Assembly (NCBI GenBank): GCA_009773355.1 | Contig: WRPG01000014.1 | Location: 1 to 64,000 of the forward strand | Length of the DNA: 64,000 nt | Source: Limisphaerales bacterium | Lineage (GTDB): Bacteria > Verrucomicrobiota > Verrucomicrobiia > Limisphaerales > SXTU01 | Reading direction: 5' to 3' | Shown here: positions 33,169 through 42,200 of the stretch, piece after piece | How positions within the stretch are numbered: position 1 is the first letter of the stretch | Layout: each line of letters opens with the position of its first letter | Notes under the pieces: model-generated | Database searches by the model: none | Told to the model about the DNA's origin: nothing | What the model saw: the letters and a program-made list of their open reading frames with translations, nothing else | Program-made: the position numbers and the translations under genes

Positions 33169-34578
33169 ATGCGTCGTCTTCGGCTTCTCCTGTGCTTGGC
33201 TGGTCTGGCGTGCGTTGTCCCGACGCTGAGGGCGCAGTATCAAGCTCCTCCCGCCGGCACGGTTGCCACGGCAGTTCACGTCGTGAATGCGGACGCGATG
33301 GGGCAGGCCGTGGGTGCTGCTGTCAGCGGTCCACTTGTCAACGCTTTCAACCAATTCAACGGCACAGCCGGCAACATCAATGCCACGTTGGCGGGCTTGA
33401 ACCTCACGATGGCAAACCTCTCCGGTTCAATGGCGGGCGTGGCGGAAGGCACCATCTCGACCGCCCAGCAGCTCTCCCTGCTGAACGGCGCAATGGCCGG
33501 ATTTCAACAACAGGTTTGGCAGTTCGGGACGCACGTCTTCAATATGTCGGCGAGCATCAACAACCTCAATGCGCAGGTTGCTGGCGTTCAAGCGGCAGTC
33601 AACGGATTGGGCGGACAGGTGAGCGCGGCCATCACTGCCGGCATGGCCGCGAACGGCAACGCTAATCAGTCCATGCTCGCGAAACTCGACGGCATCAAGG
33701 ACGTGCTCATGACGAACAACCTCGGCAGCACGAACAATTTCACGCTCAACAGCACGAACGGGAACATCTCAATTACGAACATCGTGCAGGCCAATTTCCC
33801 GCAGTTGGCGGACGTCGAAAGTTTCGCGTTCCGGTCGAAGACCAATGCTGACCTCCTCGGTGGGTTCAATCCCTCGACCGACTCCATAAATGAAGTCCAG
33901 TCCGCGACAGACACGGCCAACCAAACCACGCCCAACTTTGGCATTCTCGCCTCTGGTTACGTGCCTGTTCAAGTGGGTGGCGGCTTCTCCGAAGGGTTCC
34001 TCAAGATGGTGATTCCAAAGCCGGCGGGCTTCCCCGGCGTCGCATCTGACTACACCATAGACATGAACCCGTGGACGCTGCACCAAGGTGCGCTCCAAGG
34101 CACACTGAACTGGTTCCGTGCTGCGTGTGCGTGGCTGTTCACCGTCCTTTTCCTCATCAAGTGCAACGGCATCGCAGAAAACTATTTCTTGCAAATGGGA
34201 AAGGTTGGGCAGTTGCACACGCCGAAGTTCACCGTCCTTGGAACACACGTTGGGAAACTCGCGTGGCCCATCTACCGCGTAACCTTCCTCGGCCTCGCGG
34301 TTGCTCTGCAAGCGAGCATCACCCTGATGCTCACGGGTGCGTCTGGCCTTGGCATCGAGGCCACAACGGGCGGCGTCACTGGCGGCGTTGCCGGCCTCGT
34401 CGGCAATCTGACGCGTGATGTCTTCATCGGGTTGACGGGTGACGTTGTTTTGCTCTTGGACAAGATTTTCCCGTTGGCCCTCATGGTCAGTCAGCTCCTT
34501 TTCCTGCTCACCAGCCGCTTTCATCTCATGGTCGCATGGTGGTCTTACCAGATGGCTATTCGCCTCCTCCCGGCATGA
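33169..34578 (+). CDS. candidate minor coat / adsorption protein with multi-span C-terminus
   Basis: 469 residues. A signal peptide (MRRLRLLLCLAGLACVVPTLRA) is followed by a long Asn/Ala/Gly-rich region (about 45-200) with heptad-like Leu/Val spacing (NLNAQVAGVQAAVNGLGGQ), probably a fibrous coiled domain. A polar middle part follows, then a C-terminal third with three or four membrane helices (WLFTVLFLIKC; VTFLGLAVALQASITLML; IFPLALMVSQLLFLLTS). In the gene order it occupies the pIII place. Unlike Ff pIII it has several spans, so it may combine receptor-binding and pVI-like capping roles. Start ATG 33169 sets the signal peptide at the N-terminus. It ends in an ATGA overlap with the next gene. 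Confidence 0.65.
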   Translation: MRRLRLLLCLAGLACVVPTLRAQYQAPPAGTVATAVHVVNADAMGQAVGAAVSGPLVNAFNQFNGTAGNINATLAGLNLTMANLSGSMAGVAEGTISTAQQLSLLNGAMAGFQQQVWQFGTHVFNMSASINNLNAQVAGVQAAVNGLGGQVSAAITAGMAANGNANQSMLAKLDGIKDVLMTNNLGSTNNFTLNSTNGNISITNIVQANFPQLADVESFAFRSKTNADLLGGFNPSTDSINEVQSATDTANQTTPNFGILASGYVPVQVGGGFSEGFLKMVIPKPAGFPGVASDYTIDMNPWTLHQGALQGTLNWFRAACAWLFTVLFLIKCNGIAENYFLQMGKVGQLHTPKFTVLGTHVGKLAWPIYRVTFLGLAVALQASITLMLTGASGLGIEATTGGVTGGVAGLVGNLTRDVFIGLTGDVVLLLDKIFPLALMVSQLLFLLTSRFHLMVAWWSYQMAIRLLPA

Positions 34579-35207
34579 GCTTTCAATTCGTAAACGTGTC
34601 GGGCCAGAACCTCAGCTTGAACCTCTCTGGTGAGCAGGTTTGCTTTTGCCCTCCGGGCTTTTCCGGGGCGGTCAACCTCAATGGGACGGTCGAGGTCTTC
34701 AAGCTCGGCGTGGAACTCGTAACGACGAACTTCCTCGGTGCGAACCTCTCAGTAAGCGGTGGCGGAACCGTCCTGACGAATACGGACAATCAGCGCGTTG
34801 TTGTGGCAACCGGCCTTGCAACCGACCCGCCGTTTTCATTCTTCGCCGGTTCGGTGAACATCGCCAATCTCTACATCAACGACAGTTACAACCTCGCCTA
34901 CACTTACGACGGGGTTGCCGTGAACTTTGTTGGCTCGGATGCATCCTTGGAACCAAACACCATTTCCATCACCGACTTGACCGGCGGCGGAATCACCACC
35001 AACGGCAACGGTTCGGTGCTGCTGGGAACTTTCGACGCTGGCGGTGGCACAAGGGAAGTTGTTGCTGGCGTCAGCGCCTTGAACGTCTCCACCTATGCCG
35101 GGCACGTCGAGGCGTTCGGCTGGGGCCTCGCCTTGGGTGTCGTCGTTTTCGGCTATCGCTGGGTCTGCAACGTCATCGGGAGCATTGGGAGGGAACAAGA
35201 TTTATGA
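34575..35207 (+). CDS. C-terminally anchored phage protein (candidate minor coat)
   Basis: 210 residues, translationally coupled on both sides (ATGA at 34575 and 35204). Residues 1-180 are beta-rich and Asn/Gly/Thr-rich (NVSGQNLSLNLSGEQVCFC; TDLTGGGITTNGNG); a single membrane helix lies at the C-terminus (FGWGLALGVVVFGYRWVCNVIG). No N-terminal signal peptide is evident. Its place between the large minor-coat candidate and Zot matches gene VI of Ff phages, but it is larger than pVI and shows no sequence kinship I can see. Confidence 0.6.
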   Translation: MSFQFVNVSGQNLSLNLSGEQVCFCPPGFSGAVNLNGTVEVFKLGVELVTTNFLGANLSVSGGGTVLTNTDNQRVVVATGLATDPPFSFFAGSVNIANLYINDSYNLAYTYDGVAVNFVGSDASLEPNTISITDLTGGGITTNGNGSVLLGTFDAGGGTREVVAGVSALNVSTYAGHVEAFGWGLALGVVVFGYRWVCNVIGSIGREQDL

Positions 35208-36433
35208 GCGTCAGCTTCATCGTCGGAAAACCCGGTGGGGGAAAATCCATGCTCGCCACTCGCGTTGTCCTGAACGAGCTGGTTACTACCGACCGTTACG
35301 TCGTCACCAATGTCCCCTTGCGGCCCAAGCGGCTTATCGAATACGCGCTTGCGAAGTATGGTGCCCACGTCAACCCGGCTCGCATCCGGATTCTGAACGA
35401 TGAGGAGACCAAGCAGTTCTTCCTGCACCGTGCCGGCAACCACGTCGCCGCGATGCCTCCCGATGGCACCAACGGAGTTGTTGACTACAAGCGTTGCACC
35501 GGGCCGGACGGCATCGAGCGCGATAACGGCGAGTTGCTGCCTGTGTTCTACGTCATTGATGAGGCGCACCTGCACTTTGGAGCGCGGGATTGGGCCAAGA
35601 CTGGCAAGCCGGCGATGTGGTATCTGAGCCAGCATCGGCACTTCGGGGACAATGTGGTTTTCGTCACACAGTCATGGAAGAACGTGGACGGAGCATTCCG
35701 GCGACTGGCGCAGGAATTCACAACCTGTGTGAACCTCTCGAAGCGGCGGGCGTTCGGCTTCCGCTTGCCGCCGGTGTTCATGCTCCGCACCTTCGACCAA
35801 GAGCCGACGCCCTACGCAACGGAAGTGTCCAGCGAAGCGCACCGCATGGACGCGGAAGGCTTGGCTTCGTGCTACGACACGGCGGCGGGCGTGGGCATTA
35901 CCACGGGCCTTGCCGACACGCGGGACAAGCCGACTGGTTTCCATTGGGGTTGGGGTTTGGCGTGCGTTGCCTTGGTGCTTGCGTGCGTCGGCTTGATGCC
36001 GCTCCTGATGGGCAAGGGCGCGGAAAAGTTCCTGCACGGTGCGACGGGCCAAGTGAAGCTCACGAACGCGGCCCCGGCCGTGATGACGAACACGCCGCCG
36101 CCTCGTCACGTGCCGGCGATCGTGACGAACTTTCCTCCTTCGGCTGCGGCCTCCGGCAACTTCGTGACTGTCCAGGGTGCGCCCCGTGTCCAGCCCGTGA
36201 GCTACCAGCCGTCCAGCATCCTGCTGGCGGAAACGAACGGCACGCGTCTCATGCTCACGAAGTCCATTGACCTCGAACCAACGCCGAAGGTGAAGTTCTT
36301 CATCCGGCGCGAGAACTTCGTTGTGCTCGGTCTCGACAGCGGCGACGTGCTGACGGTCGGCGACGGCCGTTTGGTCGTGGCGGGAAAGATTGCGGTAGTG
36401 GATGGCAATCGGGCTTACCGACTGCCTGAATGA
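35204..36433 (+). CDS. Zot/pI-family phage assembly ATPase
   Basis: 409-residue inner-membrane ATPase that drives extrusion of the filament. Walker A is GKPGGGKS at 8-15, Walker B VFYVIDEAH with D119/E120, and a later VVFVTQSW sensor segment at 151-158, all standard for the Zot/pI family. One membrane helix (about 248-269, GLACVALVLACVGLMPLL) separates the cytoplasmic ATPase from a periplasmic C-terminal domain of about 140 residues. In Ff phages that domain contacts the pIV secretin. No secretin gene is present here. Shine-Dalgarno GGAGG lies about 12 bases upstream. Last gene of the element. Confidence 0.93.
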   Translation: MSVSFIVGKPGGGKSMLATRVVLNELVTTDRYVVTNVPLRPKRLIEYALAKYGAHVNPARIRILNDEETKQFFLHRAGNHVAAMPPDGTNGVVDYKRCTGPDGIERDNGELLPVFYVIDEAHLHFGARDWAKTGKPAMWYLSQHRHFGDNVVFVTQSWKNVDGAFRRLAQEFTTCVNLSKRRAFGFRLPPVFMLRTFDQEPTPYATEVSSEAHRMDAEGLASCYDTAAGVGITTGLADTRDKPTGFHWGWGLACVALVLACVGLMPLLMGKGAEKFLHGATGQVKLTNAAPAVMTNTPPPRHVPAIVTNFPPSAAASGNFVTVQGAPRVQPVSYQPSSILLAETNGTRLMLTKSIDLEPTPKVKFFIRRENFVVLGLDSGDVLTVGDGRLVVAGKIAVVDGNRAYRLPE

Positions 36434-36481
36434 AGAATGGTATGCCGAACGGTATTCGGGGTTGTGGGAAGTGCTGAAAAC

Positions 36482-36527
36482 TGGTGCACCCGCCAGGAGT
36501 TGAACCTGGAACCTGCTGATCCGTAGT
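36482..36527. repeat. attR: direct repeat inside the intact tRNA-Arg
   Basis: Right copy of the 46-bp direct repeat (identical to 27386-27431). It supplies the 3' half of the functional tRNA-Arg gene, meaning the phage carried this segment in its attP. Confidence 0.93.
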
Positions 36528-36558
36528 CAGCCGCTCTATCCAATTGAGCTACGGGTGC
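36482..36558 (-). tRNA. tRNA-Arg (ACG anticodon)
   Basis: Complete minus-strand cloverleaf: acceptor GCACCCG/CGGGTGC, anticodon stem GCTGA/TCAGC, loop CTACGGA (anticodon ACG, read as ICG), T arm with TTCAACT, encoded CCA. It is the integration target of the prophage, and the gene is kept intact by the phage-derived 3' half. Confidence 0.95.
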
Positions 36559-36662
36559 AACCGTGGGCGCGGAATGTAGGAAACGTGGTGCGGTCGGCGC
36601 AAGTGATTATTTGCCGCGTCCGCCTTGAAGCCAGCGGGCGGCGGCTGGCGATGGTGAGCCAG

Positions 36663-36989
36663 TCAACCTTGGGCCGGTGGTTCAGGCGTAGGCGCGGCGC
36701 CGGCTGGACTCAGCTTGATCACGGTCTCCCGCATTTCCTTGCCGGCCTTGAACTTCACAATGGCGCGCGGCGGGATGGGCACATCGGTGGCGGGGGCGTT
36801 GGGGTTCCGCCCGATGCGCGCCTTGCGAACCTTGACCTCGAAGACGCCGAAGTTCCGCAGCTCGACCGTCTCGCCCTTGGCCAGCGCCTCGGTGATGTAA
36901 TCCAGCGTCTTCTGCACCACTTCCAACACCTGCTGCTGGACGAGGCCGGTCTCGCTGCTGATGCGGAGGACAAGATCGCGCTTGGTCAT
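36663..36989 (-). CDS. HU/IHF-family DNA-bending protein
   Basis: 108 residues; begins MTKRDLVLRISSETGLVQQQV and contains VELRNFGVFEVKVRKARIGRNP, the HU/IHF signature including the proline arm region. The R(x)GRNP arm and the IPPRAIVKFKAGKEMRE end are closer to IHF than to HU. The last 15 residues are a short Ala/Pro tail. It binds and bends DNA as a dimer. Start at 36989 gives the canonical N-terminus. Confidence 0.9.
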   Translation of the reverse strand: MTKRDLVLRISSETGLVQQQVLEVVQKTLDYITEALAKGETVELRNFGVFEVKVRKARIGRNPNAPATDVPIPPRAIVKFKAGKEMRETVIKLSPAGAAPTPEPPAQG

Positions 36990-37154
36990 AGGATGCTCCG
37001 GATTGGGTCGGTTTAACGAGTTGGTGCCCAAGACATAACGGAGGCGGGCGTGCCGGTCAAGCGCAGGCAGACCCTGATTCTTTGCCGTCCGCCAGGTGGA
37101 TGGCGGCGGCTTTGGCATTGAGCGGACGTGGGCACTTGCCTAGGCTGCCCGCCC

Positions 37155-38126
37155 ATGAACGTCTTTGTCACGGGTGGCGCGGGCTACATCGGGTCGGTGT
37201 GTGTCGAGGAACTGCTCCACTCCGGGCACGCGGTCACGGTTTTCGACAATCTCTCCGAAGGGCATCGCTCGGCGGTGGACCCGCGGGCCAAGTTCATCCT
37301 CGGCGATCTCGCCGACCGCGAGCTGGTCGCGCGGGCGCTGGCGGATTCCCAGGCGGAGGCCGTCATTCATTTCGCCGCGCACGCGCTGGTGGGCGAGTCC
37401 ATGCAGAACCCGGGAAAGTATTTCCGCAACAACGTGGCGAACGGCCTGAACCTGCTGGACGCCGCCGTGGCCGCGCGGGTGCGGAAGTTCGTCTTCAGCT
37501 CGACGTGCGCGACCTACGGCGTGCCGGAGCAGATGCCGATGGACGAATCGCTCCCGCAACGCCCCGTGAATCCTTACGGCGAGTCGAAGCTGATGTTCGA
37601 GACCATGCTGCGGTGGTATCAGCAGCTTCACGGGCTGGAGTTCGTGGCGTTCCGCTACTTCAACGCGGCGGGCGCGAGCAAGAAGTTCGGCGAGCACCAC
37701 CGCATCGAGACCCATCTCATCCCGAACGTGCTCAAGGTCGCGCTCGGCCAGAAGCCGCAGTGCGAAATCTTCGGCACGGACTACCCGACACCCGACGGCA
37801 CCTGCGTCCGGGATTACATTCACATCGTGGACCTCGCGCAGGCGCACATCCTCGCGCTCGCGCCGGGCAAGGCGGGCTTCTTCAACCTCGGCAACGGCTC
37901 GGGCTACTCGGTGCGCGAGGTCATCCAGACGTGCGAACGCGTTTCCGGACAGCCGATCAAGGCGGAGGAGCAGCCGCGCCGCCCCGGCGATCCGCCGCGG
38001 CTGGTGGCTGCGGCGGACAAGGCGCTCGGTGAACTGGGCTGGCAGCCGAAGTATCCGAAGCTGGAGGACATCGTGGCGACCGCGTGGGACTGGCACAAAC
38101 GCCACCCGCAGGGGTATCGGGACTGA
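37155..38126 (+). CDS. galE: UDP-glucose 4-epimerase
   Basis: 323 residues, extended short-chain dehydrogenase fold. NAD-binding GGAGYIGS lies at 7-14, the catalytic SST...Y-x3-K (FSSTCATYG then YGESKLM) is intact, and the substrate segment NAAGA follows. It interconverts UDP-glucose and UDP-galactose (or the N-acetyl forms). It is one of the shorter bacterial GalE types. A palindromic repeat follows its stop codon. Confidence 0.92.
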   Translation: MNVFVTGGAGYIGSVCVEELLHSGHAVTVFDNLSEGHRSAVDPRAKFILGDLADRELVARALADSQAEAVIHFAAHALVGESMQNPGKYFRNNVANGLNLLDAAVAARVRKFVFSSTCATYGVPEQMPMDESLPQRPVNPYGESKLMFETMLRWYQQLHGLEFVAFRYFNAAGASKKFGEHHRIETHLIPNVLKVALGQKPQCEIFGTDYPTPDGTCVRDYIHIVDLAQAHILALAPGKAGFFNLGNGSGYSVREVIQTCERVSGQPIKAEEQPRRPGDPPRLVAAADKALGELGWQPKYPKLEDIVATAWDWHKRHPQGYRD

Positions 38127-38157
38127 ATTGGAGCGCCGGTCTCCGCCCCGGCGTGCC

Positions 38158-38236
38158 CGTAGCTCGACATTCCAATGTCGAGTGCTTCGGAGCCAACCGC
38201 ACACGCCCCTCTCGACATTGGAATGTCGAGCTACGG
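38158..38236. repeat. GTAGCTCGACATTCC palindromic repeat (copy 1)
   Basis: Inverted repeat with arms 38158-38182 and 38211-38236; each arm also contains the internal palindrome TCGACATTSSAATGTCGA. A second copy of the same family is at 60357-60429. Confidence 0.9.
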
Positions 38237-38295
38237 ATTTCCCCCTAACCGCATCTTTTGCACAAATCCGCCGCCCGCGTTGTCTATGAGGCGAA

Positions 38296-38883
38296 GTGAC
38301 CAGCAACGCAGCATCGGCGGGTGATTGGTGCCGGGAGTTGTTCGAGGCCCAGGCCGCCAAACTGATTCTCTACGGTCGCGCGCTCGGCCTCTCGCACGCC
38401 GAGGCGGAGGATGTGGTGCAGGAGGTGTTTCTGGAACTTCTGCGGCGCACGGAGCCGCCCGAGCAGCAGGAGCGGTTTCTCGTCCGCGCGTTCCGCAACC
38501 GCACCTTCAACCACCGCCGCAGCCTGTGGCGTCGGCTCGCGCGCGAGTTTGAGTCCGCGAGCTGGTTTGACACCCGGCCCGACACCGCCCCCGCCGAACG
38601 TGCAGCGATGAAGGCCCTTGCGCGCCTGCCTGCCGGGCAGCGCGAGGTCATCGTGCTGAAGCTCTGGCACCAGCACACCTTCGAGGAAATCGCCGCCCTC
38701 GTGGAATTGTCGCCGAACACCGTCGCGGCCCGCTACCGCTATGGCCTGCTCAAGCTGCGGGCCGCTTTGAAAGGAAAAGACCATGAAGACCTGGAACGAC
38801 TCGGAAACGCAGATGAGCCGGTGGACGCCGCGTCCGCCCTCGGACCGGCTGACCCGGACCATCTTCGGGCCGCCGCGCTCTGA
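38296..38883 (+). CDS. ECF-type RNA polymerase sigma factor
   Basis: 195 residues from GTG 38296. The sigma-70 region 2 helix is LSHAEAEDVVQEVFLELL (about 32-50), and region 4 with its helix-turn-helix is LPAGQREVIVLKLWHQHTFEEIAALVELSPNTVAARY (about 113-150). Group 4 (ECF) size. The last 30 residues overlap the start of the next gene in another frame, an arrangement typical of sigma/anti-sigma pairs. Confidence 0.88.
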   Translation: MTSNAASAGDWCRELFEAQAAKLILYGRALGLSHAEAEDVVQEVFLELLRRTEPPEQQERFLVRAFRNRTFNHRRSLWRRLAREFESASWFDTRPDTAPAERAAMKALARLPAGQREVIVLKLWHQHTFEEIAALVELSPNTVAARYRYGLLKLRAALKGKDHEDLERLGNADEPVDAASALGPADPDHLRAAAL

Positions 38884-39283
38884 GGTGAAGTGCGCCGAAC
38901 GGGGCGCGGCCATCCTGGCCGCAGTGGGCACCGGCCTCAAAGTCGGACACGAAAACACCTTTCCCGCCGCTGCGGCCAGGATGGCCGCGCTCCGCCCGCG
39001 CTGGGAGGAGGTCGCTTTGCGCCAATGGGCCGTCGGACTGGCCGGCTGCCTCGCGTTGCTGGTGGCCGTGCAGCCCGGCGAAGGCAGGTTGGCCCGCGCC
39101 CGGCTGGCGGACCAGAGCGTCTTCCCGCTGCTCTCCGTCCTGAGCAACCAGCAGTCCGCCGCGTTCCATTCCACGCACGCGCACAGCGAGTGGAACCACT
39201 GCGCGCGCCCGCTTTTGGAATGGACAAACACCAGTCGTTCGCCTTCAAGTATGGCCTCTTTTTTCGGCCCTAAGGCCAACTGA
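38783..39283 (+). CDS. putative anti-sigma-like membrane protein containing a repeat-derived insert
   Basis: 166 residues, ATG 38783 with AAAGGA upstream, overlapping the sigma gene by about 100 bases. A charged N-terminus (TWNDSETQMSRWTPRPPSDRLTRTIFG) precedes an insert encoded by a palindromic repeat (GAAILAAV...ARMAAL, residues about 41-70). One membrane helix follows (WAVGLAGCLALLVAVQP), then a short outer region. Position and topology fit an anti-sigma or sigma-linked membrane protein, but no anti-sigma zinc motif is seen. The repeat insert keeps the frame open. Confidence 0.6.
   Translation: MKTWNDSETQMSRWTPRPPSDRLTRTIFGPPRSEVKCAERGAAILAAVGTGLKVGHENTFPAAAARMAALRPRWEEVALRQWAVGLAGCLALLVAVQPGEGRLARARLADQSVFPLLSVLSNQQSAAFHSTHAHSEWNHCARPLLEWTNTSRSPSSMASFFGPKAN
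38904..38990. repeat. GCGGCCATCCTGGCCGC palindromic repeat within a coding region
   Basis: Arms 38904-38923 and 38971-38990 are perfect 20-base complements, and each arm is itself partly palindromic. It lies in frame inside the gene 38783-39283. Confidence 0.88.
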
Positions 39284-39294
39284 ATTCCGACCGC

Positions 39295-42200
39295 ATGAGC
39301 GCCGACAAAGCCAAGCCCAACGGCCCCAAAAAGCCCGAGGCGAAGTCCAAGCCTTCGCCCGCCCCCACCAAAGCCGCCGCCCCGGCTGCGGCTCCAGTTC
39401 CCGGCCCGGTGGCCCCGCTGTTCCAAAAAGCGGACTGGCTCACCTTTGCCATCACGACCTTCGTGGTGTTCATCGGGTATTACTTCTCGCTGGCCCCGGA
39501 CCTGACGCTGGAGGACTCCGGTGAACTGGCGGTCGGCTCCATGTATGCCGGCGTGCCGCACCCGCCGGGCTATCCGGTCTGGACGCTCTTCACCTGGCTG
39601 ATCTGCGAGCTGGTGCCCTTTTACAACATCGCCTGGCGCGTGGCGCTGGCCTCGGCCATCTGCGGCGCGCTGGCGTGCGGCTTCATCGGCATGATGGTGT
39701 CGCGGGGCAGCGCGATGATCATCGAGGGCTTCGAGAGCCTCAAGGGCATCGAGCCGAAGGTGCGCAACGCCATCTGCGTGGTGTCCGGCTACGTGGGCGG
39801 GATGGTGATGGCCTTCAACGGCTTCCTCTGGAGCCAGGCGGTCATTGTCGAAGTGTATGCCATCAGCGCGCTCTCACTGGTGCTGATGCTGATCTCGATC
39901 ATGCGCTGGATGCACGCGCCGCACCAGTCGCGCTACATCTGGTGGGCATCGTTCTGGCTGGGCATCTGTTTCACCAACCACCAGACGCTGCTCGTGGCGG
40001 TGCTGGGCCTGCAAGTCGCCGTGCTGGCGCGCGATGCAAAGCTGGGCCGCGACGTGTTCTTCGGCAACGTGGTCATCTTCCTCCTGGTGGGCCTGGGTCT
40101 GCTGGTGCGCTATGGGGGTGCGCAGGGCATCGCCAGCTCCGGGTTGAACATCGCCTACTTCAAGGCCTTCGTGGTCATCGGCCTCGCGTCCATCGTCGTT
40201 ACGATCGCGCTGCTGATTCACACAGGCGGCAGGCTGGGGACGGAGTTCTGGCCCGCCTTCGGAATGGGAATCGCATTCTGTTTGGGCGCGGGCTTCTACC
40301 TCTACATGCCGCTGGCGGGCATGACCATTCCGCCGATGCAATGGGGCTATCCGCGCACCATCGAGGGCTTCATGCACGCCCTGACGCGCGGCCAATACGA
40401 GAAGGGCAACCCCACCTCCGGCCTTGACCGCTTCTTCGGCCAGATTCAGACCTACGTCGAGGCCTCCATCGAGGAGATGAACCTCGTCTATCTCGTCATC
40501 GGCCTCCTCCCGCTGGCGGTGATCTTCTACCGGCGCATTGAGCAGGAGGAAAAAGTCTGGCTCGGCGCGATCTCCGGCATCTACGGCTTCTTCTGCCTGC
40601 TCAAGCTGGCGATGAACTTTGCCGACTACAAGCCGGTCGTGCCCGGCATGATCTGCGGCTATGTCTTCCTGCTCATCGGCATCATCCCGTTCCTGTTCTT
40701 CCGGCACGCGGGCGGCCGGCCGGAGCGCGCGTGGCTGGCGGGGTTGACGACCGTGTTCCTGTTCCTGTCGCTGATGCTCATCTACCTGCTGAACCCGCCG
40801 CCCGACCGGCAGAGCCAGGGGTTGAACAAGGTGTTTTTCACCGCCTCCTACGTGCCGATCTCGATGCTGGTAGGCTACGGCCTCGCGATGATCGCGGCGG
40901 CGGCGGTGGCAAACTACGCGGTGTTCCGCCGCTGGCTGCTGATCGGCAGCGCGATTGCCGGCGCGGTGGCCTGGTATGCGCACTCGATCAACGAGGTGCA
41001 GTATCCGCTGGTCACCTTCACCACGAAGTTTGGCATGGGCCTGGCGGTGGCCTTCATCGCCCTCTTCCTCGTCGCGCGCACCAAGCTGCCGGTGCTGCTG
41101 CTGCTCGCGCTCTACTGCGTCCTGCCCGCGCACACCATCCTCTCCCACTGGGCGGAGAACGAGCAGCGCGGCCACCTCTTCGGCTTCTGGTTCGGCCATG
41201 ACATGTTCACGCCGCCGTTCGAGGACAGCAAAGGCAACCTTAGCTACGACAAGAAGGAGCGTGAGGCCGCGCTCAAGGACCCCGCCCGCGCCAAGTTCAC
41301 CTACCCGGAGATGACGCGGGACACCGTCCTCTACGGCGGCACGGACCCCGGCCGCTTCTGCCCGACCTACATGATTTTCTGCGAGAGCTTCATCAAGCCC
41401 GAGCAGCGCCGGAACCCCGACTTCGACCGCCGCGACGTTTATCTCATCACCCAGAACGCCCTCGCGGACGCCACCTACCTGATGTATATCCGGTCCCACT
41501 ACAACCGGAGCAACCAGAAGGACCCGCCTTTCTTCGCCGGCTCGGTGGACTACTTGCAGAGCATGGTCCTCGGGAGCAAGGCGCGCACCGCCAAGCAGCA
41601 AGGCCAGCCTTACGAAGCCGGCGCGCTCGCCAAGCTCGTCGGCCTCCTCCACGGCCCCGCCAAGCCGCTCGACTGGCTCTTCGGCGAGAAGATCGGCAAG
41701 GCCATCGAGCGCAAGCGTCGCGCGGGCAGCTCCCTCTTCGAGCCGGAACACTTCACCAACGTCAAGGCCCTCGCCGCCAAACTCGCGCCCGGCCCGCAGC
41801 AGGACGCGCTATCCAAATGGCTCGTCGAGCAGTTCACGCCGGAGACCCGCACGCTGCTTGCCGGCGGAAACGAGTCCGCGCTCCGCAAGGCGCTGGCGAA
41901 TGAGTTCAACCTGCTCATCGAGCGTGAGATGCCGGAGCGCTGGAAGCTCTTCGAGGACTTGCACCGCATCCACGCCGAGCACGCCGAGGCCGAGGCCCGG
42001 GCCTCGCAGCAGGGCAACGAGTTGCAGAACTCCCTCCAGGCGCAGGCGCAGCAGCAGAAGGCGGACCTCAAGCTGTTGCAGCAAACCCTTGCCCGCGTGC
42101 AGGCCGAGACTGCGGCGAAGATTCAAGGCGTCCAAACTGGGCGCGAGCAGGCCAAGCAGGCGCGGCGCGAGCAGTTCTTCAACTCCCCTGCCCCGTTCTA

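Larger units (their letters stand above)
27386..36527. mobile_element. inovirus-like (filamentous ssDNA phage) prophage in tRNA-Arg
   Basis: About 9.1 kb bounded by a 46-bp perfect direct repeat (27386-27431 and 36482-36527). The repeat is the 3' half of the tRNA-Arg gene including CCA, ending in the anticodon loop. Contents in order: integrase, DUF2726 protein and RHH repressor leftward; HTH excisionase candidate, several small proteins, ssDNA-binding candidate, HUH Rep, pVIII-like coat protein, terminator, minor-coat candidates and Zot/pI ATPase rightward. Zot, a short signal-peptide-plus-one-helix coat protein and an HUH initiator together are the hallmark of inoviruses. Removing the element would join nusB to the intact tRNA-Arg. 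The integrase lies at the end with the tRNA fragment, and the restored tRNA uses phage-borne 3' sequence. Confidence 0.9.

Noticed and set aside
35204-36433. Zot as a toxin gene (zonula occludens toxin)
   Set aside because: The Walker motifs, single membrane helix and phage context point to the assembly ATPase role; nothing in the sequence supports a host-directed toxin activity.
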